Of a stretch of DNA of 8,403 bases, positions 1 through 6,467 are shown in pieces. The DNA is taken from the NCBI GenBank assembly GCA_016938795.1, contig JAFGTZ010000337.1:1-8403 (forward strand), written 5' to 3'. The notes below the pieces were generated by a model, which was not told where the DNA came from, searched no databases, and was given only the letters and a program-made list of their open reading frames with translations. The first letter of the stretch is position 1; each line of letters begins with the position of its first letter. This stretch comes from Chromatiaceae bacterium (GTDB lineage Bacteria; Pseudomonadota; Gammaproteobacteria; Chromatiales; Chromatiaceae). The position numbers were made by a program, and so were the translations under genes.

Positions 1-3000
1 CTGCTCGCGCCGGGCGCGGCCCGCGCCGCCGATCCCGAGCGGCTGCGCGTCATCGGCGATCTGAATTATCCGCCCTATCTCTTTATTGACGCCGAGGGGC
101 GGGCGGTGGGCTATGTGGCCGATCTGTGGCGCCTCTGGGAGCACAAAACCGGCATCCGCGTCGAGCTGGAGGCCGTGCGCTGGGCCGAGGCGCAGCGGCG
201 CCTGCTCGCTGGCGAGGCCGATGTCATCGAGAACATCTTTCGCACCCCGGGGCGCGAGCCGCACTATGACTTCAGCGCGCCCTATGCCAGCGTGGCGGCC
301 CTGATCTATGCGCATGAGAGCATTCGCGGCATTCACGACCTGGGCAGTCTGCGCGGCTTTCGTATCGGGGTCATGGAGGGCGATGCCTGTGTCGAGTTTC
401 TGCAGCGCTCGGGCATGCAGGATCTGGCCTTCTATCCTGACTACAGCGGTCTGATCGAGGGTGCGCTCAAGGCGGAGGTCAAGCTCTTCTGTCTCGATCG
501 CAATCCGGCAAACTACTATCTCTACCGGCTTGATGCCGATCGGCTTTTTCGCCCGGCCTTCGAGCTTTACCGCGAGCAGTTCCATCGCGCGGTGCGCGAG
601 GGCGAGCGCGACACCCTGGCGCTGGTCGAGCGTGGCATGAGTCTCATCAGCGAGGCCGAACGCGAGGCGCTGCGCGCCAAGTGGCTCGCTGAACCCTTCG
701 ATCTGGCCAACTATGCGCGCCCGCTGTTCTGGATTCTGGGGCTCTTGCTGCTGCTGTGGCTGTTGCTCCTGGCCTGGACGAGCAGCCTGCGCCGCCGCGT
801 GGCGGCGCGCACCGCCGAGCTGCACGCGGCCCTGGGTGAGGTGCGCGCGGCACGTCAGGCGAGCGAGGCGGCGCGCGACCGCCTGGAAATCGAGGTCGCG
901 CGGCGCACCCGCGAGCTGGCCCAGGCGCTCGGCGAACAGCAGGCCATCTTCGAGACTGCCACCTCGGGCATCGCGCTCATCCGCGAGCGTGTGCTGGTGC
1001 GCTGTAATGCGCGTCTGCACCAGATGCTGGGCTGGGAGCCGGGTGCGCTCATCGGTCAGTCCACCCGCGTCTGGTATCCCGATGAAGCGGGCTGGGAGGA
1101 GGGCGGCGAGGGGGTGTATGAAATCATCTGGCGGGGTGAGGCCTCGCGGCGCGAGCAGCAGCTCCAGCGCTTCGACGGAAGCCTCTTCTGGGCGCGTCTC
1201 ACCGGTCGCGCCATCGACCCCGAGGAGCGCGACCAGGGCACGGTCTGGGTCATCGACGACATCAGCGCCGAGCACGAGGCGGTGGAGCAGATGCGTGAGG
1301 CGCGCGCCCTAGCCGAGGAGGCGGCGCGGGTGAAGGCCGATTTTCTGGCCAACATGAGCCACGAGATTCGCACCCCCATGAACGCCATCATCGGCATGAC
1401 CCATCTGGCGCTCAAGACTGAGCTTAACGAGCGCCAGCGTCAGTATCTGCTCAAGATCCAGGGGGCGAGCAACCATCTGCTCGGCATCATCAACGATGTG
1501 CTCGATTTTTCGCGCATCGAGGCGGGCAAGCTGCCCATCGAGCGGGTGGACTTCACGCTCGAGCGGGTGCTGCACGACACCCTGGGGCTGGTGGCCGAGC
1601 GCGCTGCGGCCAAGGGGCTGGAACTGATCGTGGCGGTGGCGCCCGAAGTGCCGGCGCGACTCATTGGCGACCCGCTGCGGCTTGGGCAGATCTTGCTTAA
1701 CTTTGCCAATAATGCGGTCAAATTCACCGAACATGGCGAAATTGGCGTTGATGTAGGCTTGCTGGAGCGCTCGTCCAGGGGCGTGGTGCTGCGCTTTGCG
1801 GTGCGCGATACTGGCATCGGCATCGAGCCGGCGCAGCAGGCGCAGCTCTTTCAGAGCTTCAGCCAGGCCGACAGCTCGACCACGCGCCGCTACGGCGGCA
1901 CCGGGCTGGGGCTTGCCATCTCGCGGCGACTGGCCGAGCTCATGGGTGGCGAGGTCGGGGTCGAGAGCCGGCCCGGCGAAGGCTCCACCTTCTGGTTCAC
2001 GGCCTCGCTCGGCATCGGCAAGCAGCAGCACGCCGCCTTGATTCCGGCCCCCGATCTGCGCGGACGGCGTCTGCTGGTGGTGGACGATAACGACAGTGCG
2101 CGCGAGGTGCTGGCGCATCTGCTCGTCAACATGACCTTCGCGGTCGAGACCCGCGCGAGCGGCAAGGCGGCCCTGAGCGCCGTGGCCGAGGCCGCCGCTG
2201 CGGGCAACCCCTTCGAGGCGGTGCTGCTCGACTGGCGCATGCCGGGGCTCGATGGCATTGCCACCGCCCGCGAAATTCGCCGTCTCACCCGGGAACGCGT
2301 GCCTCATCTGGTGATGGTCACCGGCTACGGGCGCGACGAGCTGGCGCAGTCCGCGCGCGAGGTGGGCGTCGATGCCATCCTGCTCAAGCCGGTCGATCCC
2401 TCGGTGCTCTTCGATACCCTGATGCAGTTGCTCGGCGGGCTGCCCCCGGCGGACGAGGTCGCGGTGCCGCCAGCACAGACGCTGGCCATGCCCGGATTTG
2501 CAGGCCGGCGGGTGCTGCTGGTCGAGGACAATCCGCTCAATCAGGAGGTGGCGAGCGAGCTGCTGCGCGCGGCGGGACTCGGCGTTGAGCTGGCCGGCGA
2601 TGGCGCCGAGGCGCTCGCCAAGGTGCGCGATGGCCAGGGCGCCTACGACCTGGTACTCATGGACGTGCAGATGCCGGTGATGGATGGTCTGAGCGCGACC
2701 CGCGCTATTCGCGCGCTGCCCGAGATAGACGCCTTGCCCATTCTGGCCATGACGGCCAATGCCATGCCGGGCGATCGCGAGCGCTGCCTGGAGGCGGGCA
2801 TGAACGATCATCTGGCCAAGCCCATCGACCCCGATGCGCTCTTTGCGCTGCTCGAACGCTGGATGAACGTGGAGGCCGAGCCGGTGGCTGTGGCGCCGGG
2901 GCGCGATGCCGAGGAAGAGCGGCGCTGGCACCAGGCCCTCGATGCCCTGGGCGATCGTGCCGATCTGGATCTGGCCCTCGGCTTGCGCCAGGCGGGTGGG

Positions 3001-3585
3001 CGCACGGCGCTCTATGGCTCGCTCTTGCGCCGCTTCGTGGAGGGGTGGGTCAACTTTGGCGCCACCTTCGAAACGGCGCTCAGGGACAACCAGCGAGAAG
3101 AGGCGCGGCGTCTGATTCACACCTTTCGCGGCACCGCCGCCCAGATCGGCGCCAATGCACTCGCGACACAGGCGCGCGCACTCGAAAACCAGCTGCGCGA
3201 GCGTCTGGAGCAGACGCCTGAATCCGAGGCGCCGCTCGACCCGGCGCTTCAGGCTGGCCTTGCCGAGATCACGTCCGCGCTCGCGCCACTGCTTGAGGCC
3301 ATTCGCGCCCGTCTGCCCGTGGCCAGCCCGCCGCCCGCCATGGACGCGGTCGAGGTTGAGCCGCTGGCCCTGGGCGCGGCCTGCACCCGACTCGCTGGCT
3401 ATCTGGCGCGCGATGACTTCGACGCCACCGGCTGGATCGAGTCGCAGCGCGCCCTGCTGGTCGCCGCACTGGGCGCGCCGCTGGTCGAGCGTCTGGCTGG
3501 CACCGTGTACGATTACGACTTCGAATCCGCGCTTGCGGCGCTGCGCGAGGCCTGCGCTGCGCGCGGCATCGCCCTGGATGCCTGA
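1..3585 (+). CDS. BvgS/EvgS-like hybrid sensor histidine kinase, 5'-truncated by the window edge
   Basis: The frame is open from base 1, and 1194 codons are visible before TGA at 3583. Residue numbers count from base 1. The first residues look like the end of a signal peptide (small-residue AARAAD, about 7-11), so probably only a few codons are missing. Domains in order: one periplasmic solute-binding domain of the SBP_bac_3 type (about 14-238); one membrane segment (241-260, bases 721-780); coiled coil (261-315); PAS (about 314-428); HisKA with phospho-acceptor His454 in the SHEIRTP motif (bases 1360-1362); HATPase with N-box Asn567/Asn571, DTGIG 603-607 and GGTGLGL from 632; receiver 1 (690-813, Asp744); receiver 2 (836-956, Asp888, Lys940); Hpt (about 990-1075, His1040). 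All phosphorelay residues are present, so a His-Asp-His relay is likely active. A helical tail (1119-1194) follows. The ligand is unknown, and no partner DNA-binding regulator lies in the window. A GTG at 106 falls inside the binding domain and is not the true start. Confidence 0.95.
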   Translation: MLAPGAARAADPERLRVIGDLNYPPYLFIDAEGRAVGYVADLWRLWEHKTGIRVELEAVRWAEAQRRLLAGEADVIENIFRTPGREPHYDFSAPYASVAALIYAHESIRGIHDLGSLRGFRIGVMEGDACVEFLQRSGMQDLAFYPDYSGLIEGALKAEVKLFCLDRNPANYYLYRLDADRLFRPAFELYREQFHRAVREGERDTLALVERGMSLISEAEREALRAKWLAEPFDLANYARPLFWILGLLLLLWLLLLAWTSSLRRRVAARTAELHAALGEVRAARQASEAARDRLEIEVARRTRELAQALGEQQAIFETATSGIALIRERVLVRCNARLHQMLGWEPGALIGQSTRVWYPDEAGWEEGGEGVYEIIWRGEASRREQQLQRFDGSLFWARLTGRAIDPEERDQGTVWVIDDISAEHEAVEQMREARALAEEAARVKADFLANMSHEIRTPMNAIIGMTHLALKTELNERQRQYLLKIQGASNHLLGIINDVLDFSRIEAGKLPIERVDFTLERVLHDTLGLVAERAAAKGLELIVAVAPEVPARLIGDPLRLGQILLNFANNAVKFTEHGEIGVDVGLLERSSRGVVLRFAVRDTGIGIEPAQQAQLFQSFSQADSSTTRRYGGTGLGLAISRRLAELMGGEVGVESRPGEGSTFWFTASLGIGKQQHAALIPAPDLRGRRLLVVDDNDSAREVLAHLLVNMTFAVETRASGKAALSAVAEAAAAGNPFEAVLLDWRMPGLDGIATAREIRRLTRERVPHLVMVTGYGRDELAQSAREVGVDAILLKPVDPSVLFDTLMQLLGGLPPADEVAVPPAQTLAMPGFAGRRVLLVEDNPLNQEVASELLRAAGLGVELAGDGAEALAKVRDGQGAYDLVLMDVQMPVMDGLSATRAIRALPEIDALPILAMTANAMPGDRERCLEAGMNDHLAKPIDPDALFALLERWMNVEAEPVAVAPGRDAEEERRWHQALDALGDRADLDLALGLRQAGGRTALYGSLLRRFVEGWVNFGATFETALRDNQREEARRLIHTFRGTAAQIGANALATQARALENQLRERLEQTPESEAPLDPALQAGLAEITSALAPLLEAIRARLPVASPPPAMDAVEVEPLALGAACTRLAGYLARDDFDATGWIESQRALLVAALGAPLVERLAGTVYDYDFESALAALREACAARGIALDA

Positions 3586-3609
3586 GCCGGTCAGGCGCGC
3601 GACCCGGAT

Positions 3610-3623
3610 GCCTTGTTGAAGGC
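3610..3623 (+). other. Small hairpin downstream of the hybrid kinase
   Basis: GCCTT (3610-3614) and AAGGC (3619-3623) form a perfect 5-bp stem around a GTTG loop, 24 bases after the kinase stop codon. There is no T-run behind it, so it does not qualify as a classic intrinsic terminator. It could be a weak transcript-end structure or chance in GC-rich DNA. Confidence 0.25.
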
Positions 3624-3700
3624 GACCGACAGCGCCATCTAGGCAGCGAGGCACGCGCCACACCGGGCGCGACGCATCGACCAGCCCACTCTCAGACAAC

Positions 3701-3706
3701 AGGAGG
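3701..3706 (+). promoter_or_regulatory. Ribosome binding site AGGAGG that fixes a GTG start
   Basis: A full AGGAGG match lies 9 bases before the GTG at 3716. This supports the rare start codon for the 184-residue protein downstream. Confidence 0.8.
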
Positions 3707-3715
3707 ACCGCCCCG

Positions 3716-4270
3716 GTGGCGCTACGCATCAAAAGCCATTGGTGGAACGACCAAAACACCCGCTCGCTTCCCGAGATTGCCACAGCCCTAGCCGCCAACG
3801 CCTGGCGCATCGCGCTCGACAAGGCCATTACCCTGCACTGCGAGCGTTTTGTCTATGCGGATGATCGCCAGCGTCTAGCCGTCATTGCCGAGTATCTGGT
3901 GTTTCTGGTGCAGATTGCCGATCGGCTCGCCCATGAGCGACTCGATCAGGCTCAGCGGCGCGAACTCATCACGGCCTTCGCGCGCAAGCTCTTCGAACAT
4001 GTGCAGGACAACAGCGAGGATCTGCTCGGCCCCGGCGACCATGGCGCGGCCTTCATCGAGCGGCTCAACCGTCGCTCGGAGGACTATGCCGACTACCAGC
4101 TCGGGGAGGAGGGACCGAGCTATGCCTTTCTGCGCCATCTCGGGTTCGAGATCCAGTCGCTCATGGGCGAGGCCGAGGAGAACCGCTGGGTCATCGATCA
4201 GGTCATGGACCGCGATGGCTGGGACGCCTGGAAGCGCTTCGCCAAGGCCTTCGACGATCTGTTCGCCTGA
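3716..4270 (+). CDS. Conserved-looking helical protein of unknown function, 184 aa
   Basis: I do not recognise a named family. The protein starts at GTG 3716 with AGGAGG at ideal spacing, and its codons show the same G/C-rich third positions as its neighbours, so it is a real gene. It has no signal peptide and no membrane segment, so it is probably cytoplasmic. Composition suggests mostly alpha helix, with many charged residues and aromatic patches (HWWND near residue 8, RFVYADD near 44, EDYADY near 122, the NRWVIDQVMDRDGWDAW stretch near 157). The order and density of Trp, His and acidic residues look like a conserved fold rather than a random open frame. It lies 130 bp after the hybrid kinase on the same strand. 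Co-transcription is possible, but nothing in the sequence ties the two functionally. Confidence 0.85.
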   Translation: MALRIKSHWWNDQNTRSLPEIATALAANAWRIALDKAITLHCERFVYADDRQRLAVIAEYLVFLVQIADRLAHERLDQAQRRELITAFARKLFEHVQDNSEDLLGPGDHGAAFIERLNRRSEDYADYQLGEEGPSYAFLRHLGFEIQSLMGEAEENRWVIDQVMDRDGWDAWKRFAKAFDDLFA

Positions 4271-4423
4271 GTCGCGCGGGCAGGCTTGCAGGGAAGGGCG
4301 CCTGACCGGCATCAGTATTTTTCCGCTTCAGGGTCGATTTTTGGGGATATGTGTTCATCCAGCTCTTGCTTTTCGCGTCCTCTGGGGCCATGATCCATGT
4401 CGCTGCCACCCAATTCCGGCGTC

Positions 4424-4440
4424 CTCTCCTCCCCGGAGAG
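4424..4440 (+). other. Hairpin in the gap upstream of the HPF-like gene
   Basis: CTCTCC (4424-4429) pairs perfectly with GGAGAG (4435-4440) around a TCCCC loop. It lies in the 292-bp stretch 4271-4562, which otherwise holds no gene I can support. It could be part of a 5' leader of the gene at 4563 or the end of the previous transcript. No T-tract follows. Confidence 0.3.
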
Positions 4441-4562
4441 ATGTTCAGCGACGCCCACGATCATTCCGGCAGTCCTCACACTGTATCCACTCGGCCCGCA
4501 CCATTGGCGATTCTCACGAACTTGATGACCGCCCGGACCGAGTCTAGGGAGAACGTCTTGTT

Positions 4563-4925
4563 ATGCTCATTAAGATAGGCGGCGACACCCTCGCGCTCGA
4601 CGCCGATATCCGTCGTCACATCGAATCCGAGGCACGTAAACTTGCGGAGCGTTTCCCCGACGAACCGCTCGATGCCCGCGTCACCATCCAGGAAGAATTC
4701 GACGGTCTGCACGGCCACCGCATTCGCTGCGAGCTGGGCATGAAGCTCGCCCATGGCCGCCAGGTCATGGTGCGCGACGCCCGCAAGAGCGCCGCCGAGG
4801 CCATTACCGAGGTCTTCGCCTCGGCGCGGCGCAATGTGCGCAAGGTGCGCCGTCAAGCCATGCTCGATCACCCCCCCTCAGCGATTGCCGGGGTTGGGCG
4901 CGCCATTGGCGCGGCAAGCCATTGA
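4563..4925 (+). CDS. HPF/RaiA-like ribosome-associated protein, 120 aa
   Basis: The protein resembles the S30AE/HPF-RaiA family, small proteins that bind the 30S subunit near the decoding centre and help inactivate or dimerise ribosomes in stress or stationary phase. The pattern is the short beta strand at the N-terminus (MLIKIGGDTLAL), a helix (DADIRRHIESEARKLAERF, about 13-31), further strands (ARVTIQEEF, then IRCELGMKL), and a second helix (about 72-100) that ends in a very basic stretch (RRNVRKVRRQ). Length fits the short members (about 95-120 aa). A 20-residue Gly/Ala-rich tail follows the basic helix. The ATG at 4563 is preceded by AGGGAGA (4546-4552). It is not beside rpoN, where gammaproteobacterial hpf usually sits, so it is probably an additional, divergent family member. 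The next gene follows after 113 bp on the same strand. The family call is from sequence pattern only. Confidence 0.72.
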   Translation: MLIKIGGDTLALDADIRRHIESEARKLAERFPDEPLDARVTIQEEFDGLHGHRIRCELGMKLAHGRQVMVRDARKSAAEAITEVFASARRNVRKVRRQAMLDHPPSAIAGVGRAIGAASH

Positions 4926-4934
4926 CGAGGCCCA

Positions 4935-4966
4935 GGGGGCTGTTTGGCTTTGCCCGTCTTGCCCCC
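4935..4966 (+). other. Possible stem-loop after the HPF-like gene
   Basis: GGGGGC (4935-4940) pairs with GCCCCC (4961-4966). A smaller GGC-TTT-GCC stem (4946-4954) nests in the 20-base loop. It begins 10 bases after the stop codon of the HPF-like gene. No T-run follows, so termination here is only a possibility. Confidence 0.3.
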
Positions 4967-4986
4967 ACATCGCTCTCCAAGACAAG

Positions 4987-5003
4987 GCGCCGGCGCTTGC
5001 CGG
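4987..5003 (+). other. Palindromic GC-rich element before the SDR gene
   Basis: The 10-base sequence at 4987-4996 (GCGCCGGCGC) is its own reverse complement. An alternative hairpin, CCGGC-GCTT-GCCGG, overlaps it at 4990-5003. The element lies 35 bases upstream of the ATG at 5039. It may be a leader hairpin or a protein-binding dyad; short GC palindromes are also common by chance in such DNA. Confidence 0.25.
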
Positions 5004-5038
5004 TACTCACCAACGGACATGTTCACGGAGTCTGATTC

Positions 5039-5971
5039 ATGAAGGTTGCAGTCATTGGCGGCAGCGGCTTTGTTGGCACCTATCTCATCGATCATCTGCT
5101 TGCCGCCGGCCATGTGCCGCGCCTGCTGGTGCGTCCCGGCAGCGAGCACAAGGTGGAACGCGCCCAGGCGTGCGAGCTGGTGCCCGGCGATGTCACCGAT
5201 GCAGCGGCGCTGCGCGCGTGCATCCAGGGCAGCGAGGCGGTCATCTATCTGATCGGACTGCTGCGCGAATTTCCCGCGCGCGGCATCACCTTCGAGGCGA
5301 TGCATCTGCGCGGGGTGCAAGATAGCATCCTGGCGGCTCAGGGCGCGGGAGTGAAGCGTTTCATCCTCATGAGCGCCAACGGCGTCAAGGCTGATGGTAC
5401 CGCCTATCAGCGCACCAAGTATCAGGCCGAGGAGGCGCTCAAGGCCTCGGGGCTGCGCTGGACCATCTTCCGCCCCTCGGTCATTTTCGGCGATCCGCGC
5501 GGGCGCATGGAGTTCTGCTCGCAATTGCGCAAGGAGATCATCGACAGCCCGCTGCCCGTGCCGCTCTTCTACGACGGTCTGCTGCCGAAGGGGGCCGGTG
5601 AGTTCGAGCTGGCGCCGGTGAGCGTCGAGGACGTGGCCGCTGCCTTTACCCTCGCGCTTGGCGAACCACGCACCGAATCCCAGACCTACAGCCTCTGCGG
5701 TCCGCAACGTTTGAGCTGGAAGGCGATTCTCACCACCATTGCTGCGGCTGTGGGCAAGCGTAAACTCATGGTTCCGGCGCCTGTGCTGGCAATTCGTGCT
5801 GCTGCGGGTGTTCTGGAGCGCTACCCCTGGTTCCCCATCACCCGGGGCCAGATCCAGATGCTGCTCGAAGGCAATGTCTGCACCGAGAACGACAGCTTCG
5901 CCCGCCTTGGCCTCACCCCCACGCCCTTCGGGGTCGATCAGCTTGGCTATCTGCGCGGCGAGCGCGATTGA
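5039..5971 (+). CDS. NDUFA9-like NAD(P)-binding SDR-family protein, 310 aa
   Basis: This is an extended/atypical short-chain dehydrogenase-like protein of the type annotated as complex I NDUFA9-family or NAD(P)-dependent epimerase-like. A Rossmann dinucleotide-binding motif opens the protein (MKVAVIGGSGFVGTYL; GGSGFVG at 7-13). The strand RLLVRPGSE (28-36) is where NADP-versus-NAD choice is made. GDVTD (50-54) and the strand leading to AVIYLIG (67-73) follow. A Tyr123-x3-Lys127 pair (YQRTK) matches the SDR active-site motif, and the segment RWTIFRPSVIFGDPRGRM (140-157) is typical of the group. The C-terminal part (about 225-310) is the substrate-side region. Relatives include the complex I accessory subunit and ubiquinone- or membrane-associated reductases, so the substrate cannot be given. 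There is no signal peptide. The ATG at 5039 has GGAG at 5027-5030, 8 bases away. The HPF-like gene lies 113 bp upstream on the same strand. Confidence 0.88.
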   Translation: MKVAVIGGSGFVGTYLIDHLLAAGHVPRLLVRPGSEHKVERAQACELVPGDVTDAAALRACIQGSEAVIYLIGLLREFPARGITFEAMHLRGVQDSILAAQGAGVKRFILMSANGVKADGTAYQRTKYQAEEALKASGLRWTIFRPSVIFGDPRGRMEFCSQLRKEIIDSPLPVPLFYDGLLPKGAGEFELAPVSVEDVAAAFTLALGEPRTESQTYSLCGPQRLSWKAILTTIAAAVGKRKLMVPAPVLAIRAAAGVLERYPWFPITRGQIQMLLEGNVCTENDSFARLGLTPTPFGVDQLGYLRGERD

Positions 5972-5990
5972 GCGACCGAGCATCACCTGA

Positions 5991-6022
5991 AGTTTCGTAG
6001 GGTGCGCATTGCGCACCGTTGC
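5991..6022 (+). repeat. REP-like element, copy A (GTAG plus 7-bp hairpin)
   Basis: GTAG at 5997-6000 is followed at once by GGTGCGC (6001-6007), ATT, and GCGCACC (6011-6017), a perfect 7-bp hairpin. The flanks AGTTTC and GTTGC are shared with copy B. A GTAG tetranucleotide at the foot of a short hairpin is the known layout of REP sequences handled by RAYT transposases. No RAYT gene is in the window. Confidence 0.75.
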
Positions 6023-6025
6023 TTG

Positions 6026-6055
6026 AGTTTCGTAGTGCGCATTGCGCACCGTTGC
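6026..6055 (+). repeat. REP-like element, copy B (direct repeat of A lacking two bases)
   Basis: This copy repeats unit A in the same orientation, from AGTTTCGTAG to GCGCACCGTTGC, but lacks the GG after GTAG. GTAG is at 6032-6035. The stem shrinks to GTGCGC (6035-6040) with GCGCAC (6044-6049) around ATT. Only 3 bases separate it from copy A. Confidence 0.72.
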
Positions 6056-6078
6056 GTCAGCCTTCGAGGTTTGCGCAT

Positions 6079-6099
6079 GGTACGCGGTGCGTACCCTAC
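6079..6099 (-). repeat. REP-like element, copy C (inverted, diverged)
   Basis: GGTACGC (6079-6085), GGT, and GCGTACC (6089-6095) form a perfect 7-bp hairpin. CTAC at 6096-6099 is GTAG on the minus strand. Read on that strand, the element is GTAGGGTACGCACCGCGTACC, a variant of copy A with paired changes that keep the stem. With A and B it makes a head-to-head, BIME-like cluster. Confidence 0.7.
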
Positions 6100-6248
6100 G
6101 CCTGGGGAGTAAAGAGGAACGGGTGAAAAGCCCCTCTCTATCGACATGCAAGCCTTGGCGGATCGCGGGGCTGCTCCCGATCATGGCCAGAAGCCGCTCG
6201 AAGATGCACAATGGGCCGCCTGTGAATTGAGAATTTTCAATCCAAGCC

Positions 6249-6467
6249 ATGAAACTCTGCCCAAGCTGCGAACGCTCGCCTCTGGCCTTTTCCATGGTCG
6301 CCATGATCACCCTGGTCATCGGTTTTGTGACCTGGTTGATGCTGGACTTCTCCGGGTTCGATTCCCTAAGCCGAACGCTCGGCGCCCTGGTCATGGCGCT
6401 TGCGGTCGGCTCAGGGCTGCTGCTCTATGTGATGCGCTGTCTGCGACGCCACTGCCAGCACGGCTAA
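6249..6467 (+). CDS. Small two-span membrane protein with terminal cysteines, 72 aa, unknown function
   Basis: I do not recognise a family. The protein has a short cytoplasmic-looking head with a CPSC pair (Cys4, Cys7), two hydrophobic segments (about 12-32 and 43-63), and a basic tail (RCLRRHCQHG, with Cys64, Cys69, His68 and His71). The two clusters of Cys/His at both ends could together bind a metal, which is inference. Codon use is like that of neighbouring genes (mostly G/C third positions), which favours a real gene. The ATG at 6249 is the first start after an in-frame stop at 6228, but no good ribosome binding site precedes it. An AT-rich hairpin (ATTGA 6226-6230 with TCAAT 6237-6241) lies just upstream. 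The TAA at 6465-6467 touches the stop codon of tsaB on the other strand, with no base between the two genes. Confidence 0.68.
   Translation: MKLCPSCERSPLAFSMVAMITLVIGFVTWLMLDFSGFDSLSRTLGALVMALAVGSGLLLYVMRCLRRHCQHG

Noticed and set aside
106..108. GTG as the start of the hybrid kinase
   Set aside because: The frame continues upstream with a solute-binding domain strand (LRVIGDLNYPPYLF) and a signal-peptide-like end, so the true start lies before the window.
1309..3828. Open frame of 839 codons on the minus strand opposite the hybrid kinase
   Set aside because: It is antisense to a gene with clear domains, shows no motifs of its own, and is explained by G/C third positions in the sense gene, which suppress stops on the other strand.
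4366..4394. TTGCTT, 17 bp, CATGAT as a promoter for the HPF-like gene
   Set aside because: The -35 box is weak (3 of 6) and the -10 box is modest (4 of 6). Such matches are expected by chance in a gap of this size.
4351..4578. 75-codon frame before the HPF-like gene
   Set aside because: It has no convincing ribosome binding site, overlaps the HPF-like start, and has low-complexity content without motifs.
5991..6099. CRISPR array
   Set aside because: There are only three units, one of them inverted, with no regular spacers. The GTAG-hairpin layout fits REP elements instead.
6042..6230. 62-codon frame starting within the REP cluster
   Set aside because: It begins inside a repeat hairpin, has no ribosome binding site, and reads as translated intergenic DNA.
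4868..6394. Open frame of 508 codons on the minus strand across the SDR gene and the REP cluster
   Set aside because: It runs through a well-supported gene and through intergenic hairpins. The part over the repeats simply translates the repeat units. No domain is visible.
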